A stretch of 64,000 bases of DNA from Planotetraspora thailandica. Lineage in GTDB: Bacteria > Actinomycetota > Actinomycetes > Streptosporangiales > Streptosporangiaceae. Location: contig NZ_BOOR01000025.1 of NCBI RefSeq assembly GCF_016863335.1, forward strand, positions 124,001 through 188,000, read 5' to 3'. The translations under genes were made by a program, and so were the position numbers. The notes below the pieces were generated by a model that saw nothing but the letters and a program-made list of their open reading frames with translations, did no database searches and was not told the origin of the DNA. Shown piece by piece: positions 24,325 through 32,592 of this stretch (its first letter is position 1; each line of letters starts with the position of its first letter).

Positions 24325-24366
24325 CTGGAAACCTGGGCTAGCCGGAAACCTGGGCTAGCCGGGAAA
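24315..24366. repeat. three 17/18-bp tandem units containing the stop codon
   Basis: CCTGGGCTAGCYGGAAA is repeated at 24315-24331, 24332-24348 and 24349-24366. The first unit contains the TAG stop of the excalibur-domain gene, so the stop codon is triplicated. The array lies between convergent genes. Confidence 0.85.
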
Positions 24367-24397
24367 CCGGCCGGAGCTCTGGGCAGGCCGCAGACTG

Positions 24398-26626
24398 TCA
24401 GCCGGCGGGGACGAGCGCGATGTCCTCCGGCCGGATCGGGACGCGAGGCAGTTCGAGCCCGGTCGCGGCCCGTACGGCGGCCGCGACCGCGGGCGTCGAC
24501 GACAGGGTGGGCGGCTCGCCCGCCCCACGCAGGCCGTACGGCGCGTGCGGGTCGGGGTTCTCCAGGATCGACAGGCGCATCGGCGGCATGTCGAGGATCG
24601 TGGGGATCAGGTAGTCGGTGAACGACGGGTTGAGCACCTTCCCGTCCCTGATCTGGATCTCCTCCATGAGCGCCAGGCCGAGCCCCTGGGCGGTCCCGCC
24701 GTGGATCTGGCCTTCCAGCGCCAGCGGGTTGAGGATCTTGCCCACGTCCTGCACGGCCGCGAGCTCGACGACCTTGACCAGGCCGAGCTCGACGTCGACG
24801 TCGACGACCGCCCGGTGCACGCACAGCGCGAGCTGCACATGCGAGTCGCCCTGCCCTGTGACCGGATCCATCGGGAACGTCGGCCGGTGGCGATACTCCC
24901 GCGTCTCCTCGACCGGGCCCAGCAGCTCCAGGAGCTCCTCCAGGGGCGACCCCAGGTTCTGCGCCCGCATCGCGTCGAGACGCTCCCGTACGGCCTCGCA
25001 GGCCGCCTTGACCGCGCCGCCCGTCACGTAGGACTGGCGGGACGCGGAGGAGGAGCCCGCCGAGCCGACGGAGGTGTCGGCGGGGGCGACGGTCACCTTG
25101 TCGATGCCCAGCTCGGTGCGGGCGATCTGCGCCTTGATCGTGATCAGGCCCTGGCCGACCTCGGCGGCCGCGGTGTGGACGAGCACGTGCGGCTCTCCCC
25201 CGAGCAGTTCCACGCGCACCCGGGCCGTCGAATAGTCGTCGAAGCCCTCGGAGAAGCAGATGTTCTTGATGCCGACGCCGTAGCCCACGCCTCGCCGTAC
25301 ACCCTCGCCGTGCGTGGTCTGGGCGACTCCTCCCGGCAGCGACCTCAGGTCGGCGCCGGCGGAGGCCTGCGGGGGCAGGGGCATGGCGGCGAGTTCCTCG
25401 AGCATGCCCGCCAGAGGGGCGGGGGTGTCGACGACCTGCCCGGTGACGAGCCGCGATCCCTGGGACACGGCGTTGCGGACACGGATCTCCACGGGAGACA
25501 GGCCGCACGCCTCGGCGAGCCTGTCCATCTGCGACTCGTAGGCGTAGCAGGCCTGCACCGCGCCGAACCCGCGCATCGCGCCGCACGGCGGGTTGTTGGT
25601 GTAGACGCCGTAGGCGTCGATCAGGACGTTGTCCACCTCGTACGGCCCGACGCCCAGCGAGGCGGCGTTGCCGACCACGGCGGGAGACGACGAGCAGTAG
25701 GCCCCGCCGTCGAGGACGATCTCGGCCTTGACGTAGACCAGCCGCCCGTCGGCCGTCGCACCGTGCTCGTACCGCATCCGCGCGGGGTGCCGGTGCACGT
25801 GGCCGAAGAACGACTCCTCCCGGCCGTACACGATCTTGACGGGCTTGCCCGTCCTGAGGGCCAGCATGGCCGCGTGGATCTGCATCGACAGGTCCTCGCG
25901 GGCGCCGAACGCGCCGCCCACTCCGGCGAGCGACAGCCGCACCTTGTCCTTGGGCAGTCCCAGGCAGGGCGCGACCTGGCCCTGGTCGACGTGCAGCCAC
26001 TGCGTGGCGATGTAGAGGTCCACGCCGCCGTCCTCGTCCGGTACGGCCAGGCCCGACTCGGGGCCGAGGAAGGCCTGGTCCTGCATGCCCACCTCGTACT
26101 CCCCGGACACGACGACCGGGGCCTCGAAGGTGTCCCCGACCCTGACCGGCTGGTGCCGTACGAGGTTGCCGCCGGGGTGCACGGACGGGCACGACGGGTC
26201 GAAGGCGGCGCGGCGGGCGTCGGTGACCGCCTCACGCACCTCGTAGTCGACGACGATCGCGGCGGCGGCGCGGCGCGCGGTCTCCGGGTGGTCGGCCGCC
26301 ACGAGTGCGACCGGCTCACCCTGGTAGCGCACCTGGTCGATCGCCAGCACGGGCTGGTCCTTGAGTTCCAGACCGTAGAACTTCTCGCCGGGGACGTCCT
26401 TGTGGGTCAGCACCGCGGACACCCCCGGCATGGCCAGGGCGGGGCCGACGTCGATCGAGCGGATCCACGCCGACGGGTGCGGGCTGCGCAGCGTCGCGCC
26501 CCAGAGCATGCCGTCCAGCCAGAGGTCGGAGGAGTAGGCGAACTCCCCGGTCACCTTGAGCGTCCCGTCGGGCCGCAGCACGCTTTCGCCCACTCCCGAG
26601 CGAGATCCGGTCCTGATACTGGTCAC
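24398..26626 (-). CDS. molybdopterin-binding subunit of a xanthine dehydrogenase-type enzyme
   Basis: A 742-residue large subunit. An N-terminal Ald_Xan_dh_C domain (GTLKVTGEFAYSSDLWLDGM, VRYQGEPVALVAADHPETA) is followed by two molybdopterin-binding domains (WLHVDQGQVAPCLGLP, GGAFGAREDLSMQIHAAML, NNPPCGAMRGFGAVQACYA). The catalytic Glu is in GLRGAGEPP. GTG at 26626 is the best start. FAD and iron-sulfur subunits, which normally sit beside it, are absent here, so it must pair with subunits encoded elsewhere or is a remnant. The PucR-type regulator is divergent, supporting a role in purine catabolism. Confidence 0.88.
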   Translation of the reverse strand: MTSIRTGSRSGVGESVLRPDGTLKVTGEFAYSSDLWLDGMLWGATLRSPHPSAWIRSIDVGPALAMPGVSAVLTHKDVPGEKFYGLELKDQPVLAIDQVRYQGEPVALVAADHPETARRAAAAIVVDYEVREAVTDARRAAFDPSCPSVHPGGNLVRHQPVRVGDTFEAPVVVSGEYEVGMQDQAFLGPESGLAVPDEDGGVDLYIATQWLHVDQGQVAPCLGLPKDKVRLSLAGVGGAFGAREDLSMQIHAAMLALRTGKPVKIVYGREESFFGHVHRHPARMRYEHGATADGRLVYVKAEIVLDGGAYCSSSPAVVGNAASLGVGPYEVDNVLIDAYGVYTNNPPCGAMRGFGAVQACYAYESQMDRLAEACGLSPVEIRVRNAVSQGSRLVTGQVVDTPAPLAGMLEELAAMPLPPQASAGADLRSLPGGVAQTTHGEGVRRGVGYGVGIKNICFSEGFDDYSTARVRVELLGGEPHVLVHTAAAEVGQGLITIKAQIARTELGIDKVTVAPADTSVGSAGSSSASRQSYVTGGAVKAACEAVRERLDAMRAQNLGSPLEELLELLGPVEETREYRHRPTFPMDPVTGQGDSHVQLALCVHRAVVDVDVELGLVKVVELAAVQDVGKILNPLALEGQIHGGTAQGLGLALMEEIQIRDGKVLNPSFTDYLIPTILDMPPMRLSILENPDPHAPYGLRGAGEPPTLSSTPAVAAAVRAATGLELPRVPIRPEDIALVPAG

Positions 26627-26733
26627 ACGATGAAGTACATCAACCCAGGTCATCGCGGCCAATGGGCGGCGGCATGAAAGCCGGAGACCACGCATGACGA
26701 TGATTGTAGATTTCTCCAAATACGCTAGGTCGT

Positions 26734-28254
26734 GTGCTGCTGAGTGATCTGCTGGCGATGCCGGAGCTCCGGCTCGGCCTGCTCGTGGGCGAGACGCGCC
26801 TGGACCGGGAGATCGTGGCCGCCGTCGTCACCGACCTGCCCGAGCCGGGGCGCTACCTGGCGGGCGGCGAACTCGTGCTCACCGGGCTCATGTGGCGCCA
26901 GGAGCCCGCCGACGCGCACCGCTTCGTGGACGCCCTGGTCCAGGCGGGCGTCGCCGCACTGGGCGCGGGAGACGCCCTGCTCGGGCACATCCCCGCCGAC
27001 CTCGTGGACGCCTGCCGCGAGCGGGGGCTCCCGCTGATCGAGGTGCCGGTGGAGGTGTCCTTTGGCGCGGTCACGGAGGCGGTCGCGAGGCGGGTGGCCG
27101 CCGCCCAGGCGGGGGACCTGCGTGGCGTGCTCGGCAGGCGCCGCCGCATCGTCGCCGCCGTCGCCGAGGGCGCGGGCCTCGACGGCCTGGTCGACCTCAC
27201 GGCCGCGGAGCTCGGCGTCACCGCCGCCGTGATCTCCGCCGCCGGGTCGGTCGTGGCCGGGGACCTTCCCCAGGCCCATGCCGTACGGCTGGCGCACGAC
27301 TTCCTGGCCGCCGTCCGCCTTCCCGCCCTCGTGACCGGGCCGGACGGCGAGCCGTACACGCTGTTCGCGGTGGACCGCTCGCACCGCGCCGCCGGCTGGG
27401 CGCTGGCGTGCCGGGGCGAGGTCGACGCGGAGACCGGGTTCGAGCTGGCGTCATGCGTGGCGATGGAGCGCACCCGGACGGAGGAGGGCCGCAGAGTCGA
27501 GCGGCGCCTGGCCGAGCAGCTCATCGCGCTCGCCTGCTCCGGCGACGCCGACCCATCCGAGCTGTCGGCCCGCATGAGGACCTGCGGCATCGACACGGCT
27601 GAGCCATACGTCGTGGTGACCGCCGCGGCCGCCCGGCGGGGAGCCGCCGAAGGGCCCGACCCCTCGGTGCTCGGGGGCCAGGTCGTGGAGGAGTTGCTCG
27701 ACCGGCGGGTGGTGGCCGCGTCCGGCGCGGACGGATCCGTCGCGATCGTGCCGCTCCGGGGGGAGCAGGCCCACGATCTCGCCGAGCGACTCCGTGAACG
27801 CTCGGTTCTGCTGGCCGGCGGGCTACCCGGCCTTCGGCTGTCGATCGGCCTGAGCGGCGCCCTCCAGGGGGCAGCCTCAATACGCGGAGGAGTCGAAGAG
27901 GCCGGCCACGCCAGGCGGCTCGCCGACGCCCGCGGCGGGGCGGTGGTGACCAGCGACGAGATCTACACGCACGCCTTGCTGCTGGCGACCGTGCCCGGTG
28001 AGATCCGCAGGTCGTTCGCCGGGCGGCTGCTCGGGCCGCTGTTCGACTACGACCGGACCCACCAGGCGGATCTGGTCCGTACGTTGGGCGCGTTCCTCGA
28101 CAGCGCAGGGTCGTGGAACGCGTGCGCGGAACGACTGCACGTCCACGTCAACACGGTCCGCTACCGGATCCGCCGCGTGGAAGAGCTGACCGGCAAGGAC
28201 CTGTCGTCCATGAGAGACAGGGTGGATCTGTTCCTGGCGTTGCGCGCCGACTGA
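26734..28254 (+). CDS. PucR family transcriptional regulator
   Basis: A 506-residue regulator. An N-terminal PucR ligand domain (LLSDLLAMPELRLGLLVGE, GRYLAGGELVLTGLMW), a central GGDEF-like segment and a C-terminal Fis/HTH_30 helix-turn-helix (LGAFLDSAGSWNACAERL, HVNTVRYRIRRVEELTGKDL). PucR proteins respond to purine degradation intermediates such as allantoin and control the pathway genes. The divergent xanthine dehydrogenase-type gene, 107 bp away, is the obvious target. GTG at 26734 lies seven bases after TACGCT, so a leaderless transcript is likely. Confidence 0.93.
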   Translation: MLLSDLLAMPELRLGLLVGETRLDREIVAAVVTDLPEPGRYLAGGELVLTGLMWRQEPADAHRFVDALVQAGVAALGAGDALLGHIPADLVDACRERGLPLIEVPVEVSFGAVTEAVARRVAAAQAGDLRGVLGRRRRIVAAVAEGAGLDGLVDLTAAELGVTAAVISAAGSVVAGDLPQAHAVRLAHDFLAAVRLPALVTGPDGEPYTLFAVDRSHRAAGWALACRGEVDAETGFELASCVAMERTRTEEGRRVERRLAEQLIALACSGDADPSELSARMRTCGIDTAEPYVVVTAAAARRGAAEGPDPSVLGGQVVEELLDRRVVAASGADGSVAIVPLRGEQAHDLAERLRERSVLLAGGLPGLRLSIGLSGALQGAASIRGGVEEAGHARRLADARGGAVVTSDEIYTHALLLATVPGEIRRSFAGRLLGPLFDYDRTHQADLVRTLGAFLDSAGSWNACAERLHVHVNTVRYRIRRVEELTGKDLSSMRDRVDLFLALRAD

Positions 28255-28287
28255 GCGCGGCACCCCGACACCGCCGGGCCCTCCCCT

Positions 28288-28307
28288 GCCTTCCCCGAAG
28301 GGAAGGC
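28288..28307 (+). terminator. terminator hairpin of the PucR gene
   Basis: GCCTTCCC-CGAA-GGGAAGGC, a perfect 8-bp stem with a stable tetraloop, 34 bp after the PucR stop codon. No T-tract follows. Confidence 0.7.
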
Positions 28308-28377
28308 CCCCTGAGGGAGGACTGAGGAACGAACCCCTGTAGCTACCCCTACCTGGTGTGATGGCCTGTGTAACGAC

Positions 28378-28503
28378 TCAGCAGCAGAAGTCGTTCATGT
28401 ACATCTTTACTGTCGTGGACGCACTGGCGGACGTACCATTGCTCCCGATGAACATGAAGGCCCCAAGTAGGGCGGTCAGGCCAAATACGGCTAGGCGGCG
28501 CAT
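28378..28503 (-). CDS. 41-residue secreted peptide precursor
   Basis: A short ORF with a textbook export signal: MRR, a hydrophobic core LAVFGLTALLGAFMFI, and a SASA cleavage site, leaving the 13-residue mature peptide STTVKMYMNDFCC. The ATG at 28503 follows AAAGAG at a good distance. It is divergent from an XRE-TPR regulator, with 57 bp between starts. That organisation matches peptide-pheromone loci (RRNPP type) in Firmicutes. Alternatively the MYM and CC elements could bind Cu(I), since copper genes CopC and CopD lie beyond the regulator. No modification enzyme is present. I know of no described family; translation is inferred from start and signal features. Confidence 0.65.
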   Translation of the reverse strand: MRRLAVFGLTALLGAFMFIGSNGTSASASTTVKMYMNDFCC

Positions 28504-28560
28504 GCGGGTCTCTTTCGTGAAGGTCCAAATGTCGGGACTTCATCTTCTCAAGGGGTGTGC

Positions 28561-29859
28561 GTGACCAGTCAAGGTGTGGTCGGTGAGCGGATCAAGACAA
28601 TCCGTCGTCAACGTGGCCTCTCACAGGCACAGCTGGCGCATCCTGAACTATCCGACAGTTATGTATCTCTCATTGAAAGCGGCAAGCGAACCCCCACTCC
28701 GGCCGTCTTGGAGCTGCTGGCCCAGAAGCTCGACTGCTCCCTGACCTACCTGGTGAACGGCGTCACCGCCGAGCAGATGGAAGAGCTCGAAGTCGGGCTC
28801 CGCTTCGCCCGGCTGGCCCTGGAGAACGGCGACCTCACTGAGGCCAGGCGCCGGTTCGCGGAACTCATCGAGGACAAGAGCCTGTCCGGCCTCCCCTCGC
28901 TCCGGCAGGAGGCGCAGTACGGCTACGCGCTCGCGAGTGAGGCGTGCGGCGACCTGCCCGAGGCGATCTCGACACTGAACGTCCTCCGGGAAAGCGACGG
29001 GGACAGCCAGACTCCCGAGCAGCGCATCAAGATCGGGATCGCGCTGTGCCGCTGCTATCGCGAGATCGGCGACTTTGAGGCGGCGGTGCGGGTGGGCGAG
29101 GACATGACGAGCGTCGCCACGGCTTCCCCCGTATGGAACGACGACCTCATCGAGCTCGGCTCCACGCTCCTTTCCGTCTACATCGTGCGGGGCGACCTGC
29201 TGCGCGCTCGCCAGTTCGCCGGCGAACTGCTCGCGGCGGCGGAGGCGCTCGGCACGCCCCGGGCCATCGTGGCCGCGTGCTGGAACGCCGCGTTGACCGC
29301 GGAGGAGGTCGGGTCCGGCGAGGAGGCGATGACCCTCATCGAGCGCGCCCTGGCCGTGCAATCGGAGAACGGAGAGCCGCGCAACCTCGCCCGGCTCCGC
29401 TCCGCCTACGCCAAGGTGCAGTTGCGCGTGCGTCCGGCCGAGGCCCTCGCGGTCAGGGATCTGTCGACGCGCGCCCTGGAGGAGCTCAAGGCGTCGGCGG
29501 CGGGCACGACCAGCATCGCCACCTGCGAGCTCAACATCGCCAAGGCCGAGATGATCCTCGGCCACCCCGATGAGGCCGCCGACCACGCGCAGACAGCCCT
29601 CGACCTGGCCGAAGCCGGGACGAGTGACACGGTGCTGGCCAGCGCCCAGCTGGTGGTGAGCCAAGTTCGCTGGTTGCAGCGCAGGGACGAGGAGTCGCTG
29701 GCGGATCTGGCCAAGGCCGAGGCGTCGCTGCAGCGTCTGCCCGCCACCCGCAGGACCGCGGAGGCCTGGCAGACCGCAGCTGAGACGTTCGGGCAGCTCG
29801 GGGAGGACGAGAAGAGCGTGGCTGCCTACCAGCGGGCGCTCGACTGTGTGGGTCTGTGA
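28561..29859 (+). CDS. XRE-family regulator with tetratricopeptide repeats
   Basis: A 432-residue regulator. The N-terminal helix-turn-helix (residues about 5-62: VGERIKTIRRQRGLSQAQLA, SDSYVSLIESGKRTPTPAVL) is followed by an all-helical TPR superhelix (about 70-430; for example ALENGDLTEARRRFAELIED, YREIGDFEAAVRVGEDM, YQRALDC). HTH plus TPR is the architecture of peptide-binding RRNPP regulators. GTG at 28561 is preceded by AAGGGG five bases away. The divergent neighbour encodes a secreted 13-residue peptide, a plausible ligand precursor. The CopC gene follows 72 bp downstream on the same strand, so regulation of copper genes is another possibility. Confidence 0.88.
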   Translation: MTSQGVVGERIKTIRRQRGLSQAQLAHPELSDSYVSLIESGKRTPTPAVLELLAQKLDCSLTYLVNGVTAEQMEELEVGLRFARLALENGDLTEARRRFAELIEDKSLSGLPSLRQEAQYGYALASEACGDLPEAISTLNVLRESDGDSQTPEQRIKIGIALCRCYREIGDFEAAVRVGEDMTSVATASPVWNDDLIELGSTLLSVYIVRGDLLRARQFAGELLAAAEALGTPRAIVAACWNAALTAEEVGSGEEAMTLIERALAVQSENGEPRNLARLRSAYAKVQLRVRPAEALAVRDLSTRALEELKASAAGTTSIATCELNIAKAEMILGHPDEAADHAQTALDLAEAGTSDTVLASAQLVVSQVRWLQRRDEESLADLAKAEASLQRLPATRRTAEAWQTAAETFGQLGEDEKSVAAYQRALDCVGL

Positions 29860-29931
29860 CCTCAGGCGGTCCGGCGGGCTGAAGGCGCGGGGTGTGGACC
29901 GGGGGTCCGCATCGGTAGCCTTGGAGCTGCC

Positions 29932-30531
29932 ATGAACAAATCCCGGATCGCCGTTGCCGTCACGCTTGCCTTCACCGTCCTTCTGGGCGTCGTGATCGCG
30001 CCTCCCGCCGAGGCGCACACGGTGTTGAGGAGCAGCACGCCCAAGGAGAACGCCGAGGTGGAAAGCCTCCGCAAGGTGGTTCTCGAGTTCACCGACTCGG
30101 TGCGCTTCCCGACCGTGCAGGTGCGCGACGCGGGTGGTAATCGCCATGACAGCGGCCAGCCGGTCGTGAACGGCACCAGGTTGAGCCAGGCCGTGAACGC
30201 GCCGCTCCCGCCGGGTGGCTACACGATCGCCTGGCGGGTCGTCTCCGAAGACGGCCACCCGATCGTGGGGGAGATCCCCTTCAAGGTGATCGAACGTCCC
30301 GGGTCGGCCACGCCGTCCGCGTCGGCCGGCCCGTCTGCGGCCGTCACGACGAACACGACTCCCGGAGCGATCGAAGCCTCGGAAACCGCCACCGCCGTCA
30401 CCGCTGCCACCTCGCCGGCCGGAGCCGACCAGCAGGACGAGCCGAAGATCCCCGGGTGGCTCTGGGTCGTCGTCTTCGGAGTCGCGGGCATCGGCATCGG
30501 CATGGTCCTCAGCCTGCGGAAGAAGCCGTGA
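29932..30531 (+). CDS. copper resistance protein CopC, membrane-anchored
   Basis: A 199-residue exported protein. The signal peptide (MNKSRIAVAVTLAFTVLLG to about residue 28, cleavage after AEA) leaves a mature protein beginning with His (HTVLRSSTPKENAEV), the N-terminal copper ligand of CopC proteins. The beta-sandwich continues with VVLEFTDSVRFPTVQV and YTIAWRVVSEDGHPIVGEIPFKV, including the DGHP motif. A Ser/Thr/Ala-rich stalk and a C-terminal membrane helix (WLWVVVFGVAGIGIGMVLSL) anchor it. It is translationally coupled (GTGA) to the CopD-CtaG gene. Confidence 0.93.
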   Translation: MNKSRIAVAVTLAFTVLLGVVIAPPAEAHTVLRSSTPKENAEVESLRKVVLEFTDSVRFPTVQVRDAGGNRHDSGQPVVNGTRLSQAVNAPLPPGGYTIAWRVVSEDGHPIVGEIPFKVIERPGSATPSASAGPSAAVTTNTTPGAIEASETATAVTAATSPAGADQQDEPKIPGWLWVVVFGVAGIGIGMVLSLRKKP

Positions 30532-32522
30532 ACAGGACACTGCGCCTCACCGTCGCCGCCGTCTGCGCCGCGACGGTCGCTCTCGTGATCGGGATGGTCG
30601 CCGGGGGTGCGGTTACTCCCAGGTTCATCCCCGGCCTGCCCGACGAGGGCACGCTGACCCGTTGGATGTTGCCGCTGTCCAAGCTGGTCATGGACTTCTC
30701 CGGCGTGCTGACCGTGGGCCTGCTGCTCTTCGCGACCGCCCTCCTGCCCAGCGACAAAGGGCTGCTCGGCAAGCCCGCCCAGGAATATGTGAAGGCCGCC
30801 TCCTGGGCCGCCCTGGTCTGGGCGGTCGCCGCCGGCTCCACGCTGATCTTCAGCCTGTCGGACACGCTCGGCGCGCCGGTGAGCGAGGTCCTCGCCGGAA
30901 CCGAGCTGACCAGCTACGCCAGCCAGGTGCCGCAGGGCATCGCGCTCACGCTGGTGGTGCTTTTCGGCGTCGCCATCGCGTTGTTCGCCCGCGGCGCCAT
31001 CACCGCCGGGTCTGCGGCCGGGCTTCTGGTCTTCGCGCTGGCCACGTTGTTGCCGCCCGCGCTGACCGGCCACTCCTCCTCCTCGCCCAACCACGGGCTG
31101 GCGACCACCTCGGTCGCCTTCCATCTGCTCTTCCTGGCGTTGTGGGTCGGCGGCCTCGGCGTGCTCTGCGTGCACGCCCTCGGCGGAGAGCGGCAACTCG
31201 ACATCGCCGCCTCCCGGTTCTCCCGCATGGCCCTGTGGTGCTTCATCGGGGTCGGCGTCTCAGGCGTCGCCAGCGTGCTGGCCCGCCTGTCCTCCGTCGG
31301 CGACCTGTTCACCTCCGCCTACGGGCTCCTGCTGCTCGCCAAGACGGCGGTCTTCGTCGTGCTGGGCGTCATCGGATGGCGCCACCGCCAGGGAACGCTG
31401 TCCAAGCTGGCCGCGGGCGAGTCGCGATCCTTCCTGCGCCTTGCCCTGGGCGAGGTCGTGCTCATGTCGGCGACCCTCGGCGTCGCCGTCGCCTTGTCCC
31501 GCACCGCCCCGCCGCCGCCCGACGTGCCGATCGACCGGGCCTTCGACCTGCTCGGCTACCTGATGCCGCCCCCCGTCTCGGTGTGGAACCTCGTGGCGTT
31601 GTGGTGGTTCGACCTCTTCTTCGCCGTGATCGCCGTCGTCCTGGGCGGTCTGTACGCCGCAGGGGTGGTGCGGCTTCGCCGCCGCGGAGACACGTGGCCG
31701 TGGGGGCGCACGGTCCTGTGGTTCGCCGGCGTCGTCGTCCTCCTCCTCGCCACCCAGAGCGGCATCGCGCGCTACGCGCCCGTGCTGTTCAGCGTGCACA
31801 TGACCGAGCACATGATCCTTTCCATGCTGGTGCCGATCTTCCTGGTGCTCGGCGCCCCGGTCACCCTCGCTCTGCGCGCGCTCAAGCCCGCCGCACGCAG
31901 AGGCGACCGCGGCCCGCGCGAGTGGATCACAGTGATCCTGCACAGCCGTGTGATGAAGGTCGTCGCCCATCCGGCGATCGCGACGGCGATCTTCATCTCC
32001 TCGACGTACGCGCTGTATTTCACCCCGCTGTTCGCCTCGGCCATGGAAGAGCACCTCGGGCACATCGCCATGTCGCTGCACTTCCTGCTCAGCGGGTGCC
32101 TTTTCTTCTACGTGATCATCGGGGTGGACCCGGGGCCGCACCGGCTGCCCTACGTCGCCCGCCTGGTGCTGCTCCTGGTGACGATGCCGTTCCACGCGTT
32201 CTTCGGAGTCGCGCTGATGAGCATGGGCACGGTGATCGCCTCCGAGTGGTACGACCAGCTGGGCCGTACATGGGGTGCCTCGTCGCTGGCCGACCAGGTG
32301 ACCGGCGGCGGCATCGCCTGGTCGTTCGGTGAGGTCCCGACGCTGATCGTGCTGCTCGCGCTCGCCATCCAGTGGTGGCGCGACGACAACCGCCGGGCGC
32401 TGCGCGCCGACCGGCGCGCCGACGCCGTCGCCGCCAAGACCGGCGGCTCAGGAGACGCAGAGCTCGACGCCTACAACGACTACCTCGCCAAGATCAACAA
32501 GCGGGACGCGGCGGCCGAGTAG
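30528..32522 (+). CDS. CopD/CtaG fusion membrane protein
   Basis: A 664-residue polytopic protein of two known families in one chain. Residues about 1-330 correspond to CopD (copper import: VAFHLLFLALWVGGLGVLCVHAL, KTAVFVVLGVIGWRHR). Residues about 370-620 correspond to the caa3-type cytochrome oxidase assembly factor CtaG (YAPVLFSVHMTEHMILSMLVPIF, LHFLLSGCLFFYVIIGVDPGPHRLP, MPFHAFFGVALMSM). It probably moves copper across the membrane and supplies cytochrome oxidase. The GTG start at 30528 overlaps the CopC stop, so the two proteins are made together. Confidence 0.93.
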   Translation: MNRTLRLTVAAVCAATVALVIGMVAGGAVTPRFIPGLPDEGTLTRWMLPLSKLVMDFSGVLTVGLLLFATALLPSDKGLLGKPAQEYVKAASWAALVWAVAAGSTLIFSLSDTLGAPVSEVLAGTELTSYASQVPQGIALTLVVLFGVAIALFARGAITAGSAAGLLVFALATLLPPALTGHSSSSPNHGLATTSVAFHLLFLALWVGGLGVLCVHALGGERQLDIAASRFSRMALWCFIGVGVSGVASVLARLSSVGDLFTSAYGLLLLAKTAVFVVLGVIGWRHRQGTLSKLAAGESRSFLRLALGEVVLMSATLGVAVALSRTAPPPPDVPIDRAFDLLGYLMPPPVSVWNLVALWWFDLFFAVIAVVLGGLYAAGVVRLRRRGDTWPWGRTVLWFAGVVVLLLATQSGIARYAPVLFSVHMTEHMILSMLVPIFLVLGAPVTLALRALKPAARRGDRGPREWITVILHSRVMKVVAHPAIATAIFISSTYALYFTPLFASAMEEHLGHIAMSLHFLLSGCLFFYVIIGVDPGPHRLPYVARLVLLLVTMPFHAFFGVALMSMGTVIASEWYDQLGRTWGASSLADQVTGGGIAWSFGEVPTLIVLLALAIQWWRDDNRRALRADRRADAVAAKTGGSGDAELDAYNDYLAKINKRDAAAE

Positions 32523-32528
32523 GCGGGA

Positions 32529-32546
32529 CCCCCGGGCGTCCGGGGG
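32529..32546. terminator. hairpin between convergent genes
   Basis: CCCCCGG-GCGT-CCGGGGG just after the CopD/CtaG stop. It is followed 46 bp later by the 3' end of the methionine aminopeptidase gene. A shared terminator is likely. Confidence 0.6.
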
Positions 32547-32592
32547 CCGCCTGCCTGAGTCCGGCTGCTTGAGCCGGCTGTTTGATGCCTGC

